64,000 nucleotides of DNA from Epsilonproteobacteria bacterium tcs-49 (GCA_002049495.1 LLYS01000003.1:155617-219616), one strand, 5' to 3'; counted from the stretch's first letter, positions 18,371-28,791 are shown. Program-made: numbers and translations. Notes: generated from the letters alone by a model not told the origin.

Positions 18371-18640
18371 TCAATACCTGATAGCAAAGCCGTTTTCAAA
18401 GCTTTCATCACAGGAAAACCGCTCAATCTTTTCGACGCTGCTTAGCATCGAACCCTTTTGCAAAATCTTCACAAAGCGCTGCAGATCCTGCTCTTCGCAC
18501 GTCACACACGCTTCTACACGGCCATCATTCAGGTTTTTTACATAGCCGTTAAATCCCTCTTTTGAAGCATTTTCCTCGACGCTCGCGCGATAAAACACCC
18601 CCTGGACCCTGCCGCTGACGATAAACTTGTAACTGTTCAT
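18371..18640 (-). CDS. acyP: Acylphosphatase
   Basis: The 89-residue protein hydrolyses acyl phosphates. The signature GRVQGVFYRASVEENA carries the catalytic Arg, and GYVKNLNDGRVEA carries the catalytic Asn. The ATG at 18640 is chosen because GGAG precedes it and the protein then has the normal length; an in-frame start exists 21 bases upstream. It is convergent with the HAD gene. Confidence 0.92.
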   Translation of the reverse strand: MNSYKFIVSGRVQGVFYRASVEENASKEGFNGYVKNLNDGRVEACVTCEEQDLQRFVKILQKGSMLSSVEKIERFSCDESFENGFAIRY

Positions 18641-18716
18641 GGTAAATCTCCGCATTATCAAAGTCGTATTATCTGTTTTGGTTATTGTAGCATTATATAA
18701 GATATGTGGAAAACGT

Positions 18717-18793
<77 letters not shown>

Positions 18794-18866
18794 ATCAATA
18801 ACAGCGTTGCTGCAAAGTTGAATTTCGAAACTGTCTCGTTTCTGCGTTGTTTGAAAATTAAGTAGA

Positions 18867-18951
18867 TGGTGCGGATGAGAGGACTCGAACCTCCACGCCG
18901 TGAAGCACCAGATCCTAAGTCTGGCGTGTCTACCAATTTCACCACATCCGC
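18867..18951 (-). tRNA. tRNA-Leu (TAG)
   Basis: An 85-nt class II tRNA with a long variable arm. The acceptor pairs GCGGATG with CATCCGC, the anticodon loop is CTTAGGA (anticodon TAG), and the CCA is encoded. Confidence 0.93.
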
Positions 18952-18969
18952 AACTTGTATAAAAAAAGG

Positions 18970-19046
<77 letters not shown>

Positions 19047-19062
19047 TCCCGGTTTACATAGG

Positions 19063-19139
19063 TGGTACGCTAGATAGGATTCGAACCCATGACCCTCTGA
19101 TCCGAAGTCAGATGCTCTATCCAGCTGAGCTACTAGCGC
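19063..19139 (-). tRNA. tRNA-Arg (TCG)
   Basis: A 77-nt cloverleaf 16 bp from the other Arg tRNA. The anticodon loop is CTTCGGA (anticodon TCG). The acceptor GCGCTAG pairs with CTAGCGT and the CCA is encoded. The shared D arm suggests duplication of one Arg tRNA gene. Confidence 0.92.
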
Positions 19140-19163
19140 CCTTTTGCTTGTCAAAGACACTAA

Positions 19164-19241
19164 TGGGGTGGATGATGGGAATCGAACCCACGGCCCTCAG
19201 AACCACAACCTGATGCTCTAACCAACTGAGCTACACCCACC
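19164..19241 (-). tRNA. tRNA-His (GTG)
   Basis: A 78-nt cloverleaf that includes the extra 5' G (position -1) facing the C73 discriminator, specific to tRNA-His. The anticodon loop TTGTGGT gives GTG, and the CCA is encoded. Confidence 0.93.
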
Positions 19242-19287
19242 GTCTTCTATATAAACCAAATTATACCATAAAGTTTATCAATTTCGG

Positions 19288-19365
19288 TGGTCGGAGTGAG
19301 AGGATTCGAACCTCCGACCCCCTGGTCCCAAACCAGGTGCGCTAACCAGGCTGCGCTACACTCCG
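19288..19365 (-). tRNA. tRNA-Pro (TGG)
   Basis: A 78-nt cloverleaf. The anticodon loop TTTGGGA (anticodon TGG) is closed by a CCTGG/CCAGG stem, the acceptor is CGGAGTG/CACTCCG, and the CCA is encoded. This is probably the first gene of the minus-strand tRNA cluster. Confidence 0.93.
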
Positions 19366-19444
19366 ACGCAAAATCGAATGAAATTATATCTTTTTTGCTC
19401 TTATGTGTCAATAGTTTTTGCGAAAAGTTTGCATATTTGCAAAT

Positions 19445-19921
19445 TTACTTGCGCAGTTTTACCCGCTGGGCATGGGTCATGGCGATGGCGATCGCATCGG
19501 TAATATCCAAAGGTTTGATCTCCTTTTTGATCCCCAAAAGCCGTTTGACCATAAACGCCACCTGCTGCTTGTCCGCTTTGGCTTTGCCCGTAAGCGCCTT
19601 TTTGACCTGCAGGGGCGTATACTCGGCGAAATTGCCAAACTCCTGCAGCACCTTCAAACTCAGCGCGCCGCGAAACTGGGCGAGCTTGAGCACCGTTTTG
19701 GGGTTATGGGCAAAAAAGATATCCTCTATGGCCACTTCGTCGATGGTTTGGTTTTTGATGATCAGATCGAACCCTTCGATCAGTTCGGGCAGTTGGTACT
19801 GCAGTTCATTTTGTTTTATCTTTATAAGCCCCGCTTCCACAAGCTGCATCTTGGAATTTTCAAAATTCAAGATCGCATAGCCGCAATTTCTGCTTCCGGG
19901 GTCGATTCCGAGAATGTTCAT
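19445..19921 (-). CDS. ruvC: Holliday junction resolvase RuvC
   Basis: The 158-residue endonuclease cuts Holliday junctions together with RuvAB. The acidic catalytic residues are visible: [13 protein letters not shown] (Asp), AIEDIFF (Glu) and the C-terminal [15 protein letters not shown] (Asp pair). The ATG at 19921 begins directly with the conserved MNILGIDPG; the upstream in-frame codons are not needed. The ruvC-dnaA-dnaN order is known from other Campylobacterota. It is divergent from dnaA across the origin. Confidence 0.95.
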   Translation of the reverse strand: MNILGIDPGSRNCGYAILNFENSKMQLVEAGLIKIKQNELQYQLPELIEGFDLIIKNQTIDEVAIEDIFFAHNPKTVLKLAQFRGALSLKVLQEFGNFAEYTPLQVKKALTGKAKADKQQVAFMVKRLLGIKKEIKPLDITDAIAIAMTHAQRVKLRK

Positions 19922-20226
19922 AAATCCGTACGCCTTTAAATACATTTTTTTTATTAAAAATAGCTAAAATCCAACGGGATTTTCAGGGAAAATCTTCCCA
20001 CAATCTTAAATCAAATTAAGGACAAATTCTCCAACTCCCGTAAATAGGGTTTTTCACACCGATTCACATGATGTGAAAAACTTTTTTCACCTATGATACT
20101 TGTATTTTATCCAACTTTTGATAAAATACGAACATCCCTATTTTAGGGCTTTTCTAAAAATTTTCCGAAATTTCAAGAAAAATTTATTTTTTTTTGATAC
20201 AAAGTTTTTCACAAGGTTATTCACAT
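19922..20226. other. oriC1: replication origin part upstream of dnaA
   Basis: A 305-bp AT-rich gap between ruvC and dnaA. TTCAC-core DnaA-box-like sites occur at 20051-20058 (TTTTCACA), 20062-20069 (ATTCACAT), 20072-20079 (reverse TTTTCACA), 20084-20091 (TTTTCACC), 20206-20213 (TTTTCACA) and 20217-20225 (TTATTCACA). Two of them form a palindrome, TTCACATGATGTGAA, at 20063-20077. A perfect 10-bp inverted repeat (GTATTTTATC / GATAAAATAC) spans 20102-20129. Such box clusters beside dnaA define oriC1 in Campylobacterota. The exact unwinding element was not located. Confidence 0.75.
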
Positions 20227-21537
20227 ATGAATATTGGCGCCCAAATCCTCAAAGAACTCAAAAACGAGATCAGTTCGGTGGAGTATTCCCGCTATATAAA
20301 ACAGTTAAGCTATAGCCTGGAAGATTCCAGAAGCGACGAAGCGGTGTTTTTTGCTCCCAATAAGCTCATCGCCAACTGGATTAAGACCAAATACGCCGAT
20401 AAAATTTCCCACCTTTTTGAGATCCACTCGGGAGTCAAAACCAAAGTGGTGATCAAACTGGGCAAAAAGGGCAAAGCCAAAGCCAGACCGAAACAGACGG
20501 AAAAGTCCCAAAAATCGAAAGCCAAATTCCTCAACCCCTCTCTGACTTTCGATAGTTTCATCGTGGGTGATTCCAACCAGTTTGCCTATACCTCCGCGCT
20601 AAGCGTGGCAAACAATCCGGGGACGACCTATAATCCCCTCTATATATACGGGGGCGTGGGACTGGGCAAAACCCACCTGCTCCAAGCCATCGGCAACCTC
20701 AACAAACAGAAAAACATGTCCATTCTCTATACGACGCTGGAGCAGTTTCTCAACGATTACCTGCGCCACATCGGCAACAAAACCATGGACCGCTTCAGAG
20801 AAAAGTTTAGAAAGTGCGATATCCTGCTCATCGACGATATCCAGTTTCTGAGCAACAAGGAAAAACTGCAAGAGGAGCTGTTTCATACCTTTAACGAACT
20901 GCACAACAGCGGTAAACAGATCGTCATCACCTCCGATAAATCCCCCAACAAGATCGCAGGTATAGAGGAGCGGCTCAAAAGCCGGTTTGAGTGGGGACTG
21001 ATCACCGATATCCAACCTCCGGAGCTGGAAACAAAGATCGCCATTATCAAGAAAAAGTGCGAACTCGACGGGGTGCGCCTGGATAACGATATCATCAACT
21101 ACATCGCCACGAAGATGGGAGACAACATCCGCGAAATCGAGGGAACGATCCTTAAGCTCAACGCCTACAGCTCCATGATGAATAAAGATATCGACCTGGA
21201 TTTCGTTAAAGATATCATCAAAGACCAGATCAACGAGCAAAAGGAAAATATCAGCATCGACGACGTGGTCAAGATGGTTTCAAGCGAACTCAACATCAAA
21301 CCCAGCGAAATCAGATCCAAAAGTCGCTCTAAAAATATCGCAAACGCCCGCCGTATCGTTATCTACATCGCAAGAAACCTGACGCCCAACTCCACGCCCA
21401 AACTGGCGCAGTATTTCGGCATGAAAGACCACTCGGCGATCAGTAAAAATATCAAAAAGACCATGAGCCTGATCGAACAGGATGAAACCTTTCGACTCAA
21501 AATCAAAGAGTTGGAGCATAAAATCAAGGCCAATTAA
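20227..21537 (+). CDS. dnaA: Chromosomal replication initiator DnaA
   Basis: The 436-residue initiator binds DnaA boxes and opens oriC. Domain I is N-terminal (MNIGAQILKELKNEISSVEYSRY). After a charged linker (about residues 80-105) comes the AAA+ domain with Walker A GGVGLGKTHLLQAI, Walker B LLIDDIQFL and a sensor region. The C-terminal helix-turn-helix carries the signature KDHSAISKNIKK. The ATG at 20227 is chosen because domain I begins there; the last DnaA-box-like site (20217-20225) touches the start codon, which suggests autoregulation. Confidence 0.98.
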   Translation: MNIGAQILKELKNEISSVEYSRYIKQLSYSLEDSRSDEAVFFAPNKLIANWIKTKYADKISHLFEIHSGVKTKVVIKLGKKGKAKARPKQTEKSQKSKAKFLNPSLTFDSFIVGDSNQFAYTSALSVANNPGTTYNPLYIYGGVGLGKTHLLQAIGNLNKQKNMSILYTTLEQFLNDYLRHIGNKTMDRFREKFRKCDILLIDDIQFLSNKEKLQEELFHTFNELHNSGKQIVITSDKSPNKIAGIEERLKSRFEWGLITDIQPPELETKIAIIKKKCELDGVRLDNDIINYIATKMGDNIREIEGTILKLNAYSSMMNKDIDLDFVKDIIKDQINEQKENISIDDVVKMVSSELNIKPSEIRSKSRSKNIANARRIVIYIARNLTPNSTPKLAQYFGMKDHSAISKNIKKTMSLIEQDETFRLKIKELEHKIKAN

Positions 21538-21717
21538 GACAGCTAACGTAGAATGCAGTAAAAAATGTTATAATTTCGCAAGTGAATAGATGTGATATAA
21601 ATCGTGATATACAATTCCAAACTTCATCCCCGTTTTATGATGTTTGGAGGGGTTATTCACTTTTTCACGCAGCTTACTATGAGTACTAAATATTAAAAAG
21701 AATAAAAGGGAATTGAC
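21538..21717. other. oriC2: second origin part between dnaA and dnaN
   Basis: A 180-bp AT-rich gap with tandem DnaA-box-like sites TTATTCAC (21653-21660) and TTTTTCAC (21661-21668). A TATAAT at 21569-21574 may serve dnaN. Bipartite origins with boxes on both sides of dnaA are described in Helicobacter, Wolinella and Sulfurimonas. Which part unwinds first cannot be read from sequence. Confidence 0.65.
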
Positions 21718-22785
21718 ATGAACTTCAAAATCCAGAAGCAGATCTTTGAGTCGGTACTTACCAATATTCAGCCTTTTCTAGAAAAAAAAGATCAAACCCA
21801 GATCACTTCACATATCAAGATAACCTCCAAAAACAACCACCTCTTTTTAGAAGCCACCGACAACGAGATCGGTTTAAGCATCCAAAACGTCGGTTTGGAA
21901 GTAGGGGATGATTTTACCTTCACCGTCAACGGTAAAAAAATTCTTGATATCGTCCGCATTTTAAAAGAGGGCTTTGTGGATGTGGATTTTGAAAACGATC
22001 AAGTCATCATCTCCCAAGAAAGTTCCCGGTTCAAACTTCCCACCTTTGAAGCCGATTCCTTTCCCCCCTTTCCCCAGATCGAAGACAAAGCCAGCATTAG
22101 TCTGGATTCGTCGAAACTGATTGAAGGGTTTAAAAAGATCACCCCCGCAATCGATACCAACAATCCCAAATTTGAACTCAACGGAGCTTTGGTAGATATC
22201 AAAGCCGATAAAACCTCTATCGTAGGAACCGACACCAGACGTTTGGCGATCAAAACCATCGAAGGGGCCAACGATCAGGAACTTTCCATCATCGTACTGA
22301 AAAAAGCGATTATGGAGATCCAGAAACTTTTCCTGGATGAGATCGAAATGTTTTACGATGAAAACAATCTGATCATCAAATCCAACAATTACTACTTCTT
22401 TACCCGTTTGGTCAACGGAAAATATCCCGATTACGAGCGTATCATTCCCAAAAGCGCGAAACATGAGTTGACGCTGGATAAAAAGGAGATGGTCGATGCG
22501 ATCAAGATGATCACGACAATTTCCCAAGAGATCAAACTCACCATCGCTTCGGGGACGATCCTTTTTGAAAGTCTGGCCGAAGATAATATCGAAGCGAAAA
22601 CTTCCATCAATATCGACGGAGGATTGGATCAGGAGTTTACCATGGCGGTAAACAGCAGATATATCCTGGATTTTCTCAACCAGTCGGGAAGCGAAACTTT
22701 TACATTGCAGCTTAACGAACCCAGTCTTCCCTTCGTCTTGAAAAACGAAGACTTCATTACGGTCGTTATGCCGATCGTTTTATAA
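21718..22785 (+). CDS. dnaN: DNA polymerase III beta subunit (sliding clamp)
   Basis: The 355-residue protein has the three-domain clamp layout and forms a ring dimer that tethers polymerase III. Family segments include [13 protein letters not shown] in the middle domain and [11 protein letters not shown] with the closing [17 protein letters not shown]. It follows dnaA as usual. Here it is followed by pyrG rather than the commoner recF or gyrB. Confidence 0.97.
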   Translation: MNFKIQKQIFESVLTNIQPFLEKKDQTQITSHIKITSKNNHLFLEATDNEIGLSIQNVGLEVGDDFTFTVNGKKILDIVRILKEGFVDVDFENDQVIISQESSRFKLPTFEADSFPPFPQIEDKASISLDSSKLIEGFKKITPAIDTNNPKFELNGALVDIKADKTSIVGTDTRRLAIKTIEGANDQELSIIVLKKAIMEIQKLFLDEIEMFYDENNLIIKSNNYYFFTRLVNGKYPDYERIIPKSAKHELTLDKKEMVDAIKMITTISQEIKLTIASGTILFESLAEDNIEAKTSINIDGGLDQEFTMAVNSRYILDFLNQSGSETFTLQLNEPSLPFVLKNEDFITVVMPIVL

Positions 22786-22816
22786 AATACTTTTCAAACA
22801 CAAGGTAAAACATACA

Positions 22817-24445
22817 ATGACAGAAACTAAATATATCTTTGTAACAGGCGGCGTACTGAGCTCTTTGGGAAAAGGGATCACCGCCGCAAGTATCGGAACG
22901 CTTTTGAAACACAAAGGCCTTCGCGTCAGTGTTCTTAAACTCGATCCCTACATCAACGTCGACCCCGGAACCATGAGTCCCCTTGAACACGGGGAAGTGT
23001 TCGTCACCAAAGACGGCGCCGAAACCGATCTGGATCTGGGACACTATGAGCGCTTCTTGGATACGAACTTGACAAAGAACAACAACTTCACCACCGGACA
23101 AATCTATAAAACGGTGATCGAAAACGAGCGGGAGGGAAAATATCTGGGCAAAACGATCCAGGTCGTTCCCCATATCGTCGATGAGATAAAAGAGCGCATC
23201 ATCAAAGCGGGGGAAAACAAAGATATCCTTATCGTGGAACTGGGCGGAACCATCGGCGATATCGAAGGCTTGCCCTTTGTGGAATCGATCCGCCAAATGA
23301 AGCATGAGTATGGTCTTAATCGCGTGATGAACCTGCACGTTACGTTGCTACCCTATATCAAAACCGCCGGGGAGCTCAAAACAAAACCGACCCAGCACAG
23401 CGTACAGGAGTTGCGCCGTATCGGTATCTCTCCGCAGATGATCATCCTGCGAAGCGAATATCCCATCCCCAGCGATATCAAACGCAAAATCGCCATCAGC
23501 TGCGACGTCAACGAAGACAGCGTTATCGCCGCGCTGGATGCGCCGACTATTTACGAAGTGCCTTTGAATATGCACGCCCAGGACGTACTTAAACCCATTT
23601 GCCGTCAGTTGGAGCTTGAGGACGACGAACCCAAGATGCAAAAATGGGTGGAACTGGTCGATCGGATCAAAACCCCCACCCACAATACCACGATCGCTTT
23701 CGTGGGCAAATATCTCGATCTCAAAGAGTCGTATAAATCCCTCACAGAAGCGTTGATCCACGCCGGGGCCAATATCGATTCCAAGGTGACGATCAAGTGG
23801 GTTGATAGTGAAAAGGTCGAGGATGAAGGGGCGCAGAAATATTTAGAAAACGTCGACGGTATTTTGGTCGCGGGCGGCTTCGGCTCCAGAGGGGTCGAGG
23901 GCAAGATCGCTTCGATCAAATACGCCAGGGAAAACAAGGTACCCTTTTTGGGAATTTGCCTGGGGATGCAGCTGGCGATGATCGAGTTTGCCAGAAACGT
24001 TATCGGGATCGAAGACGCCAACTCCGTAGAGTTTGATACCGGGTGTAAAAATCCCATCGTTTATCTGATCGATCAATTTATTTCCCACGACGGACGCGTA
24101 GAGATACGAACGCACAAAAGTCCACTGGGCGGAACACTGCGTTTGGGCGAGTACCCCTGCAATATCAAAGAGGATACGAAACTGTTTGAAAGCTACGGGG
24201 AAAAGGTGATCTATGAGCGCCACCGGCACAGATATGAAGCCAACCCCAAGTATAAAGAGCAGCTTGAAAGCGGCGGTATGATCGTCAGCGGCGAAAGCGA
24301 CGGCTTGATCGAAGCGGTGGAGATCGCCGATCACCCCTGGTTTTTGGGCGTGCAGTTTCACCCCGAATTCACTTCAAAACTGCAAAATCCCAACCCCTCC
24401 ATACTCTCCTTTGTAAAAGCGGCGTGTGCGGCTGACGAAGAGTAA
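22817..24445 (+). CDS. pyrG: CTP synthase
   Basis: The 542-residue enzyme makes CTP from UTP, glutamine and ATP. The N-terminal synthetase domain starts [16 protein letters not shown] (P-loop) and contains [13 protein letters not shown]. The C-terminal glutaminase has the nucleophile motif GICLGMQ and the His/Glu pair in [10 protein letters not shown]. It is 31 bp from dnaN, and its 3' end overlaps recJ by 20 bp, so dnaN-pyrG-recJ may be co-transcribed. Confidence 0.97.
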   Translation: MTETKYIFVTGGVLSSLGKGITAASIGTLLKHKGLRVSVLKLDPYINVDPGTMSPLEHGEVFVTKDGAETDLDLGHYERFLDTNLTKNNNFTTGQIYKTVIENEREGKYLGKTIQVVPHIVDEIKERIIKAGENKDILIVELGGTIGDIEGLPFVESIRQMKHEYGLNRVMNLHVTLLPYIKTAGELKTKPTQHSVQELRRIGISPQMIILRSEYPIPSDIKRKIAISCDVNEDSVIAALDAPTIYEVPLNMHAQDVLKPICRQLELEDDEPKMQKWVELVDRIKTPTHNTTIAFVGKYLDLKESYKSLTEALIHAGANIDSKVTIKWVDSEKVEDEGAQKYLENVDGILVAGGFGSRGVEGKIASIKYARENKVPFLGICLGMQLAMIEFARNVIGIEDANSVEFDTGCKNPIVYLIDQFISHDGRVEIRTHKSPLGGTLRLGEYPCNIKEDTKLFESYGEKVIYERHRHRYEANPKYKEQLESGGMIVSGESDGLIEAVEIADHPWFLGVQFHPEFTSKLQNPNPSILSFVKAACAADEE

Positions 24446-25982
24446 AATAGAGCAGCTGCTCCAAGCCCGCTTTGACGGCGGGTTTTTGACGCTGCGCGAC
24501 CTCCCCGAACCCCAAACCCTCAAAGATCTGGACAAAGCGGCGGCAAAGATAGCTGCCTGCGTGCGGGAAAAAAGAAAAATCGCCCTGGTGGGGGATTACG
24601 ACGTGGACGGTGTCGTCTCTACCGCACTGATGCGGGAGTTTTTCGAATATATCGATTATCCCGTCCAGATTATCATCCCCAACCGTTTCACCGACGGGTA
24701 CGGTTTGAGCGAAAAGATTATCGACCGTATCGACGCGGATCTCGTCATCACCGTCGATAACGGCATCTCCGCGCAAAAAGCCGCGCAAAAATGCAAAGAG
24801 CGGGGTATGGAGCTGATCATTACCGATCACCACAGCGTCCCCGAAACCCTGCCCGAAGCCTACGCCATCGTCAATCCCAAGCAGGAGTGCTGCGATTTTA
24901 GTTTCAGCGAAATCTGCGGGGCGCAGGTGGCGTGGTATCTCATAGCGCACTTGAAAAAGGTGATGGGTTTGAAGCTGGATATGAAAAATCTGCTTGATCT
25001 GCTTTGTATCGCCGTTATCGCCGACGTTATGCCCCTGACGCATATCAACCGTACCTTCGTCAAAGCGGGATTGCAAATGCTCGCCCGCTCCAAACGCCCC
25101 TGCGTACTGGCGTTGAAAAACGCCATGGGCAAGGAGGAGTTCGGCAGTGAAGACGTGGGGTTTTATATTGCGCCGCGCCTCAACAGCGCCGGCCGCATGG
25201 AGGATGCGAAAGAGGCGCTGGAGTTTTTGTGTGCAAAACAGCTTGATACGGCAACGCACTATCTGGAGCGCTTGGAGAGTTTGAACGCCCTGCGCAAGGA
25301 TACCGAAGAACATATCACCGCCCAAGCGATAAAGCAGGTGCGATCCGACGCCGGCGTGATCGTCGTCTCCGGAGAGGATTGGCACGAGGGGGTCGTGGGG
25401 ATCGTCGCCAGCCGTCTGAGCGAACGGTTTAAAAAACCCGCCATCGTACTGGGGTATAACGGGGAGTATTATAAAGGCAGCGGCAGAAGCTACGGCGATA
25501 CCGATCTGTTTTCTTTGATCAAAAGCAGGGAAGATCTGCTTAAAGGTTTCGGCGGCCACAGGGCAGCGGCGGGATTGAGTTTGGAAAGCAGTAAGCTCGA
25601 AGCGTTCACAAAAGCGATGGCGGCGCAAACCTACCCCGATCCCTCCGTGGAGAGTTTCTGTCTGGGCCGCTTGGATTTTGAACATATCGATTGGGAGCTG
25701 CTGGAGATTTTGCAGCGCTTTGAACCCTACGGCGAGAAAAACCCCAAACCCACTTTTATCAGTGAGGATATCCACGTGGCGGAGGCAAGACGGGTAGGGC
25801 AGATGAAAGAGCATGTGATACTGACGCTGCAAAGCGGGTATTATACCTTTAAAGGAATCTACTTCAAATGTGAAAGAGAGATAAAAAAGGGAGACCGGAT
25901 CACGATGGAGTACAGCCTGGAAAAAAACAGTTTCCAAAACCGGATCAATATACAATTGCAGCTAAAGAATATAGTAAGTTAA
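24426..25982 (+). CDS. recJ: Single-stranded-DNA exonuclease RecJ
   Basis: The 518-residue 5'-3' exonuclease of the DHH family. The motifs are [14 protein letters not shown] (about residue 57), [16 protein letters not shown] (DHH) and a DHHA1 domain with [14 protein letters not shown]. It acts in recombination and mismatch repair. The GTG start lies inside the end of pyrG, giving a 20-bp overlap and likely translational coupling. Confidence 0.95.
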   Translation: MRLTKSKIEQLLQARFDGGFLTLRDLPEPQTLKDLDKAAAKIAACVREKRKIALVGDYDVDGVVSTALMREFFEYIDYPVQIIIPNRFTDGYGLSEKIIDRIDADLVITVDNGISAQKAAQKCKERGMELIITDHHSVPETLPEAYAIVNPKQECCDFSFSEICGAQVAWYLIAHLKKVMGLKLDMKNLLDLLCIAVIADVMPLTHINRTFVKAGLQMLARSKRPCVLALKNAMGKEEFGSEDVGFYIAPRLNSAGRMEDAKEALEFLCAKQLDTATHYLERLESLNALRKDTEEHITAQAIKQVRSDAGVIVVSGEDWHEGVVGIVASRLSERFKKPAIVLGYNGEYYKGSGRSYGDTDLFSLIKSREDLLKGFGGHRAAAGLSLESSKLEAFTKAMAAQTYPDPSVESFCLGRLDFEHIDWELLEILQRFEPYGEKNPKPTFISEDIHVAEARRVGQMKEHVILTLQSGYYTFKGIYFKCEREIKKGDRITMEYSLEKNSFQNRINIQLQLKNIVS

Positions 25983-26104
25983 GTTTCATTTATAATTAAA
26001 ATAGCCCCGTAAAATAGTTCTTTGAGCAGAGTGTTTCATGTTTAAAAATTCGCAAATTTTTCACTGAAAATGGGAAAAGATTAAGTTTCATTTATAATTT
26101 AAAT
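25979..26104 (+). repeat. Duplicated 24-bp promoter-like direct repeat upstream of sqr
   Basis: Two 24-bp copies (25979-26002 and 26081-26104) match at 23 positions, 102 bp apart. Each contains TTTCATT followed by TATAAT (25991-25996 and 26093-26098). They look like a repeated -10 region or operator and precede the sqr start by about 150 and 48 bases. The sequence between them is not repeated. The first copy overlaps the recJ stop codon. Confidence 0.6.
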
Positions 26105-26145
26105 GGATAAAATTTAGAAACTTGTTATCAAAATTAGGAGAGAGC

Positions 26146-27612
26146 ATGGAAAAAAAGTTTATCAAAGATAATCAGGAAATGATTGCCGAATACCTTAAGA
26201 GTGAAGGTATTTCCAGAAGAGACGCAATGAAGATGATGGGTATCGGTGCAGGTGCAGCGATGCTTGGCGGAACACAAGCGCAAGCTGCTACAGCTGCCAA
26301 CGCTAGCGATGCTAAAGGCAAGATCGTTATCGTAGGTGGTGGTCTAGCCGGTGTGGCGACTGCCGCAAAACTTACCAATGAGTTGAGTAATCCCGATATC
26401 ACTATTATCGAGCCAAACCCCAAATCCGTATCTTACCAACCGGGACAAACACTGATCGCAGGCGGTGTTTATGAGCCGGGTGACGTTAAATACGAAACGA
26501 AAGATTTTATCCCAAGCGGTGTAAAATGGGTAAAAGACAAAGCGATGGATATCGACGGGGACGCGAACAAGGTTATTACCGAGAAAAACGGTGAAATCAA
26601 ATACGATTACCTTGTTGTAGCAGCGGGTATCACGCTTGATTTCGAAAGAATCGAAGGTCTTACCGGTCAAGATACCACTTGGGGAAGCGGAAAAGAGATC
26701 GAAAAAACCGTTAGCGGAACAAACGGCGTTAACTCTATCTACTTCGACCAGGGTGCGGTCAATACATGGAAAGCGATGCAAAAGCTTGTTGACGACGCGA
26801 AAAGCGGCAAGCAGGTAAAAGGTGTATTTACACACCCCAACACGCCGATCAAGTGTGGCGGTGCGCCTAAAAAGATCATGTATCTTACCGAAGCAAGATT
26901 GAAAGAAGCGGGAGCAAAAGCAAGAGGCAATGCCGAGCTTACTTTCTACCCCAACGGCGGCGCGATGTTCGGTGTAAAAGAGTACCACGACGCGATCGTT
27001 GATCAATTTAAAGCAAGAGATATGAAGTGGAACTACAACCACAACCTTATCGCCGTAGATACACAGAAAAAAGTGGCGACGTTTGACAACTGGTCCATGG
27101 AAAAAGTATATGACGATATGCTTGAGATGGAAGTTGAGAAAAAAGTTTCCAAAAAAGTTGAAGTGCCTTTCGATTTCTTGCACGTAACACCGCCTATGAA
27201 AGCTGCGAACGAGATCGCAAACTCTTCAGTCGGTAGTGGTGCAGGTTGGGTTCCCGTAGATAAAGAAACCTTGCAGCACAAAAAATATGACAACGTATTC
27301 TCTCTAGGGGATATCGCTGCGGTACCTATGGGTAAAACGGGCGGTTCTGCTAGAAAACAGTATGTTGTTCTTGTAGAGAACCTTATCGCGCACATGGAAG
27401 GCAGAGAGCTTACCGCAAAATACGGAGGTTATACCGTTTGTCCATTGATCACGGGTCTTGGAACGGTAATGCTAGCTGAGTTTGACTGGTCTAAAAAGCC
27501 GACACCTTCTTTCCCACTCGACCCAACGGAAGAGAGATGGATCTGGTGGCTGCTTAAAGTGTATATGCTTAAGCCTATGACACAGTACGGAATGTTGTCA
27601 GGCAAAGCGTAA
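26146..27612 (+). CDS. sqr: Tat-exported sulfide:quinone reductase-like flavoprotein
   Basis: This 488-residue FAD protein probably oxidises sulfide and passes electrons to quinone. A twin-arginine signal (SRRDAMKMMG, Arg24-25) precedes the FAD-binding motif IVIVGGGLAGVA. Two redox cysteines sit in PIKCGGAPKK (about Cys237) and TVCPLITG (about Cys432). The C-terminus ERWIWWLLKVYML fits membrane association. FCSD flavoproteins are similar, but no cytochrome partner is adjacent. The ATG at 26146 follows AGGAGAG. A strong terminator follows the gene, so it is probably monocistronic. Confidence 0.87.
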   Translation: MEKKFIKDNQEMIAEYLKSEGISRRDAMKMMGIGAGAAMLGGTQAQAATAANASDAKGKIVIVGGGLAGVATAAKLTNELSNPDITIIEPNPKSVSYQPGQTLIAGGVYEPGDVKYETKDFIPSGVKWVKDKAMDIDGDANKVITEKNGEIKYDYLVVAAGITLDFERIEGLTGQDTTWGSGKEIEKTVSGTNGVNSIYFDQGAVNTWKAMQKLVDDAKSGKQVKGVFTHPNTPIKCGGAPKKIMYLTEARLKEAGAKARGNAELTFYPNGGAMFGVKEYHDAIVDQFKARDMKWNYNHNLIAVDTQKKVATFDNWSMEKVYDDMLEMEVEKKVSKKVEVPFDFLHVTPPMKAANEIANSSVGSGAGWVPVDKETLQHKKYDNVFSLGDIAAVPMGKTGGSARKQYVVLVENLIAHMEGRELTAKYGGYTVCPLITGLGTVMLAEFDWSKKPTPSFPLDPTEERWIWWLLKVYMLKPMTQYGMLSGKA

Positions 27613-27633
27613 GCCGGACTTTACAACCCTCTA

Positions 27634-27661
27634 TCCGAAAGACTTTTTTAAGTCTTTCGGA
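27634..27661 (+). terminator. Rho-independent-type terminator after sqr
   Basis: A perfect 12-bp stem (TCCGAAAGACTT / AAGTCTTTCGGA) with a TTTT loop, followed by a short T-rich run. It separates sqr from nrdB. The stem is near symmetric, so it could also work on the other strand. Confidence 0.8.
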
Positions 27662-27733
27662 CCCTCGTTTTTACCCCCTCAAAACTCTTTCATAAATTGC
27701 TACGGATTTACTATTAACTTATCAAAACAATGG

Positions 27734-27739
27734 TATAAT
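27734..27739 (+). promoter_or_regulatory. Likely -10 box for the nrdB operon
   Basis: A consensus TATAAT with an upstream TGG (extended -10 like), 32 bases before the nrdB start. GGAGG at 27762-27766 is the ribosome site. Confidence 0.55.
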
Positions 27740-27771
27740 CTATCCTTACTTAATATTATATGGAGGGATAG

Positions 27772-28791
27772 ATGGTACGAAAAGAGATATACAATCCCGA
27801 TTCCAACGAAGATGTAAACCAAAGACAAATTTTTGGCGGTAATCCCACCGGAATCTTTGAACTCAACAACATTAAATACCAATGGGCGTATAACCTGTGG
27901 GAAGTGATGCTAAACAACACATGGTTTCCCAAAGAGGTGGATATGAGCCCCGATGCCAGAGATTACAGAAATCTCACCGACGCGGAAAAACTGGCGTACG
28001 ACAAAGCGTTGTCGCAGTTGATCTTTATGGACAGTTTGCAGACAAACAACCTGATCGATAACGTCAACCCCTTTATCACCGCTCCCGAGATCAATCTCGT
28101 ACTTGTGCGTCAAGCCTTCGAAGAGGCGCTGCACTCGCAAAGTTACGCGGTGATGGTTGACAGTATCTCCACAAACAGTGAAGAGATCTACGATCTGTGG
28201 CGCCGGGATATGATGCTGAAAAACAAAAACGACTCCATCGCGAGAGTGTACCAGGAGTTGGCCAAGAACCCCACCGATGAGAATATCGTCAAAGCGATGT
28301 TTGCCAACCAGATCCTTGAAGGGATCTACTTTTACAGCGGCTTTACCTATATCTACACCCTTGCGCGAAGCGGAAAGATGCTCGGAAGCGCGCAGATGAT
28401 CCGCTTTATCCAGCGCGATGAAGTGACGCACCTGATTTTGTTTCAAAATATGATCAAATCCACGAGAAGAGAGCACCCCGAAATCTTTACCAAAGAGTTT
28501 ATCGAGGATGTGTACCAAATGTTCCGCGATGCGGTTGATCTGGAAGTGGAGTGGGGCAAATATATCACCCAGGGGCAGATTTTGGGACTTACCGACGGGA
28601 TTATCGAGCAGTATATCAAATACCTTGCCGACGATCGTCTTGTTGCGGTGGGGCTTGAGAAGCTTTATAACGTCGATCACCCCATCAGCTGGGTGGACAG
28701 TTTCAGTAAGTTCAACGACCAAAAGACAAACTTTTTTGAGGGTAACGTGACAAACTACAGTAAAGGCAGTCTCAATTTTGACGACTTTTAA
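27772..28791 (+). CDS. nrdB: Ribonucleoside-diphosphate reductase, beta subunit (class I)
   Basis: The 339-residue R2 protein holds the di-metal cofactor and Tyr radical. Likely ligands are the Asp in FMDSLQ, Glu and His in EEALHSQSY (with the radical Tyr), Glu in QILEGIYF, and Glu and His in RDEVTHL. It partners with NrdA encoded about 21 kb away. It heads a chain of overlapping genes: nitrilase, pcm, LMW phosphatase, coiled-coil protein and kdsD. The overlap with the next gene is 14 bp. Confidence 0.96.
   Translation: MVRKEIYNPDSNEDVNQRQIFGGNPTGIFELNNIKYQWAYNLWEVMLNNTWFPKEVDMSPDARDYRNLTDAEKLAYDKALSQLIFMDSLQTNNLIDNVNPFITAPEINLVLVRQAFEEALHSQSYAVMVDSISTNSEEIYDLWRRDMMLKNKNDSIARVYQELAKNPTDENIVKAMFANQILEGIYFYSGFTYIYTLARSGKMLGSAQMIRFIQRDEVTHLILFQNMIKSTRREHPEIFTKEFIEDVYQMFRDAVDLEVEWGKYITQGQILGLTDGIIEQYIKYLADDRLVAVGLEKLYNVDHPISWVDSFSKFNDQKTNFFEGNVTNYSKGSLNFDDF

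Noticed and set aside
26030..26046. TGTTTCATG stretch upstream of sqr resembling half of a parS site
   Set aside because: Only the left half matches; the right arm (GAAACA) is absent.
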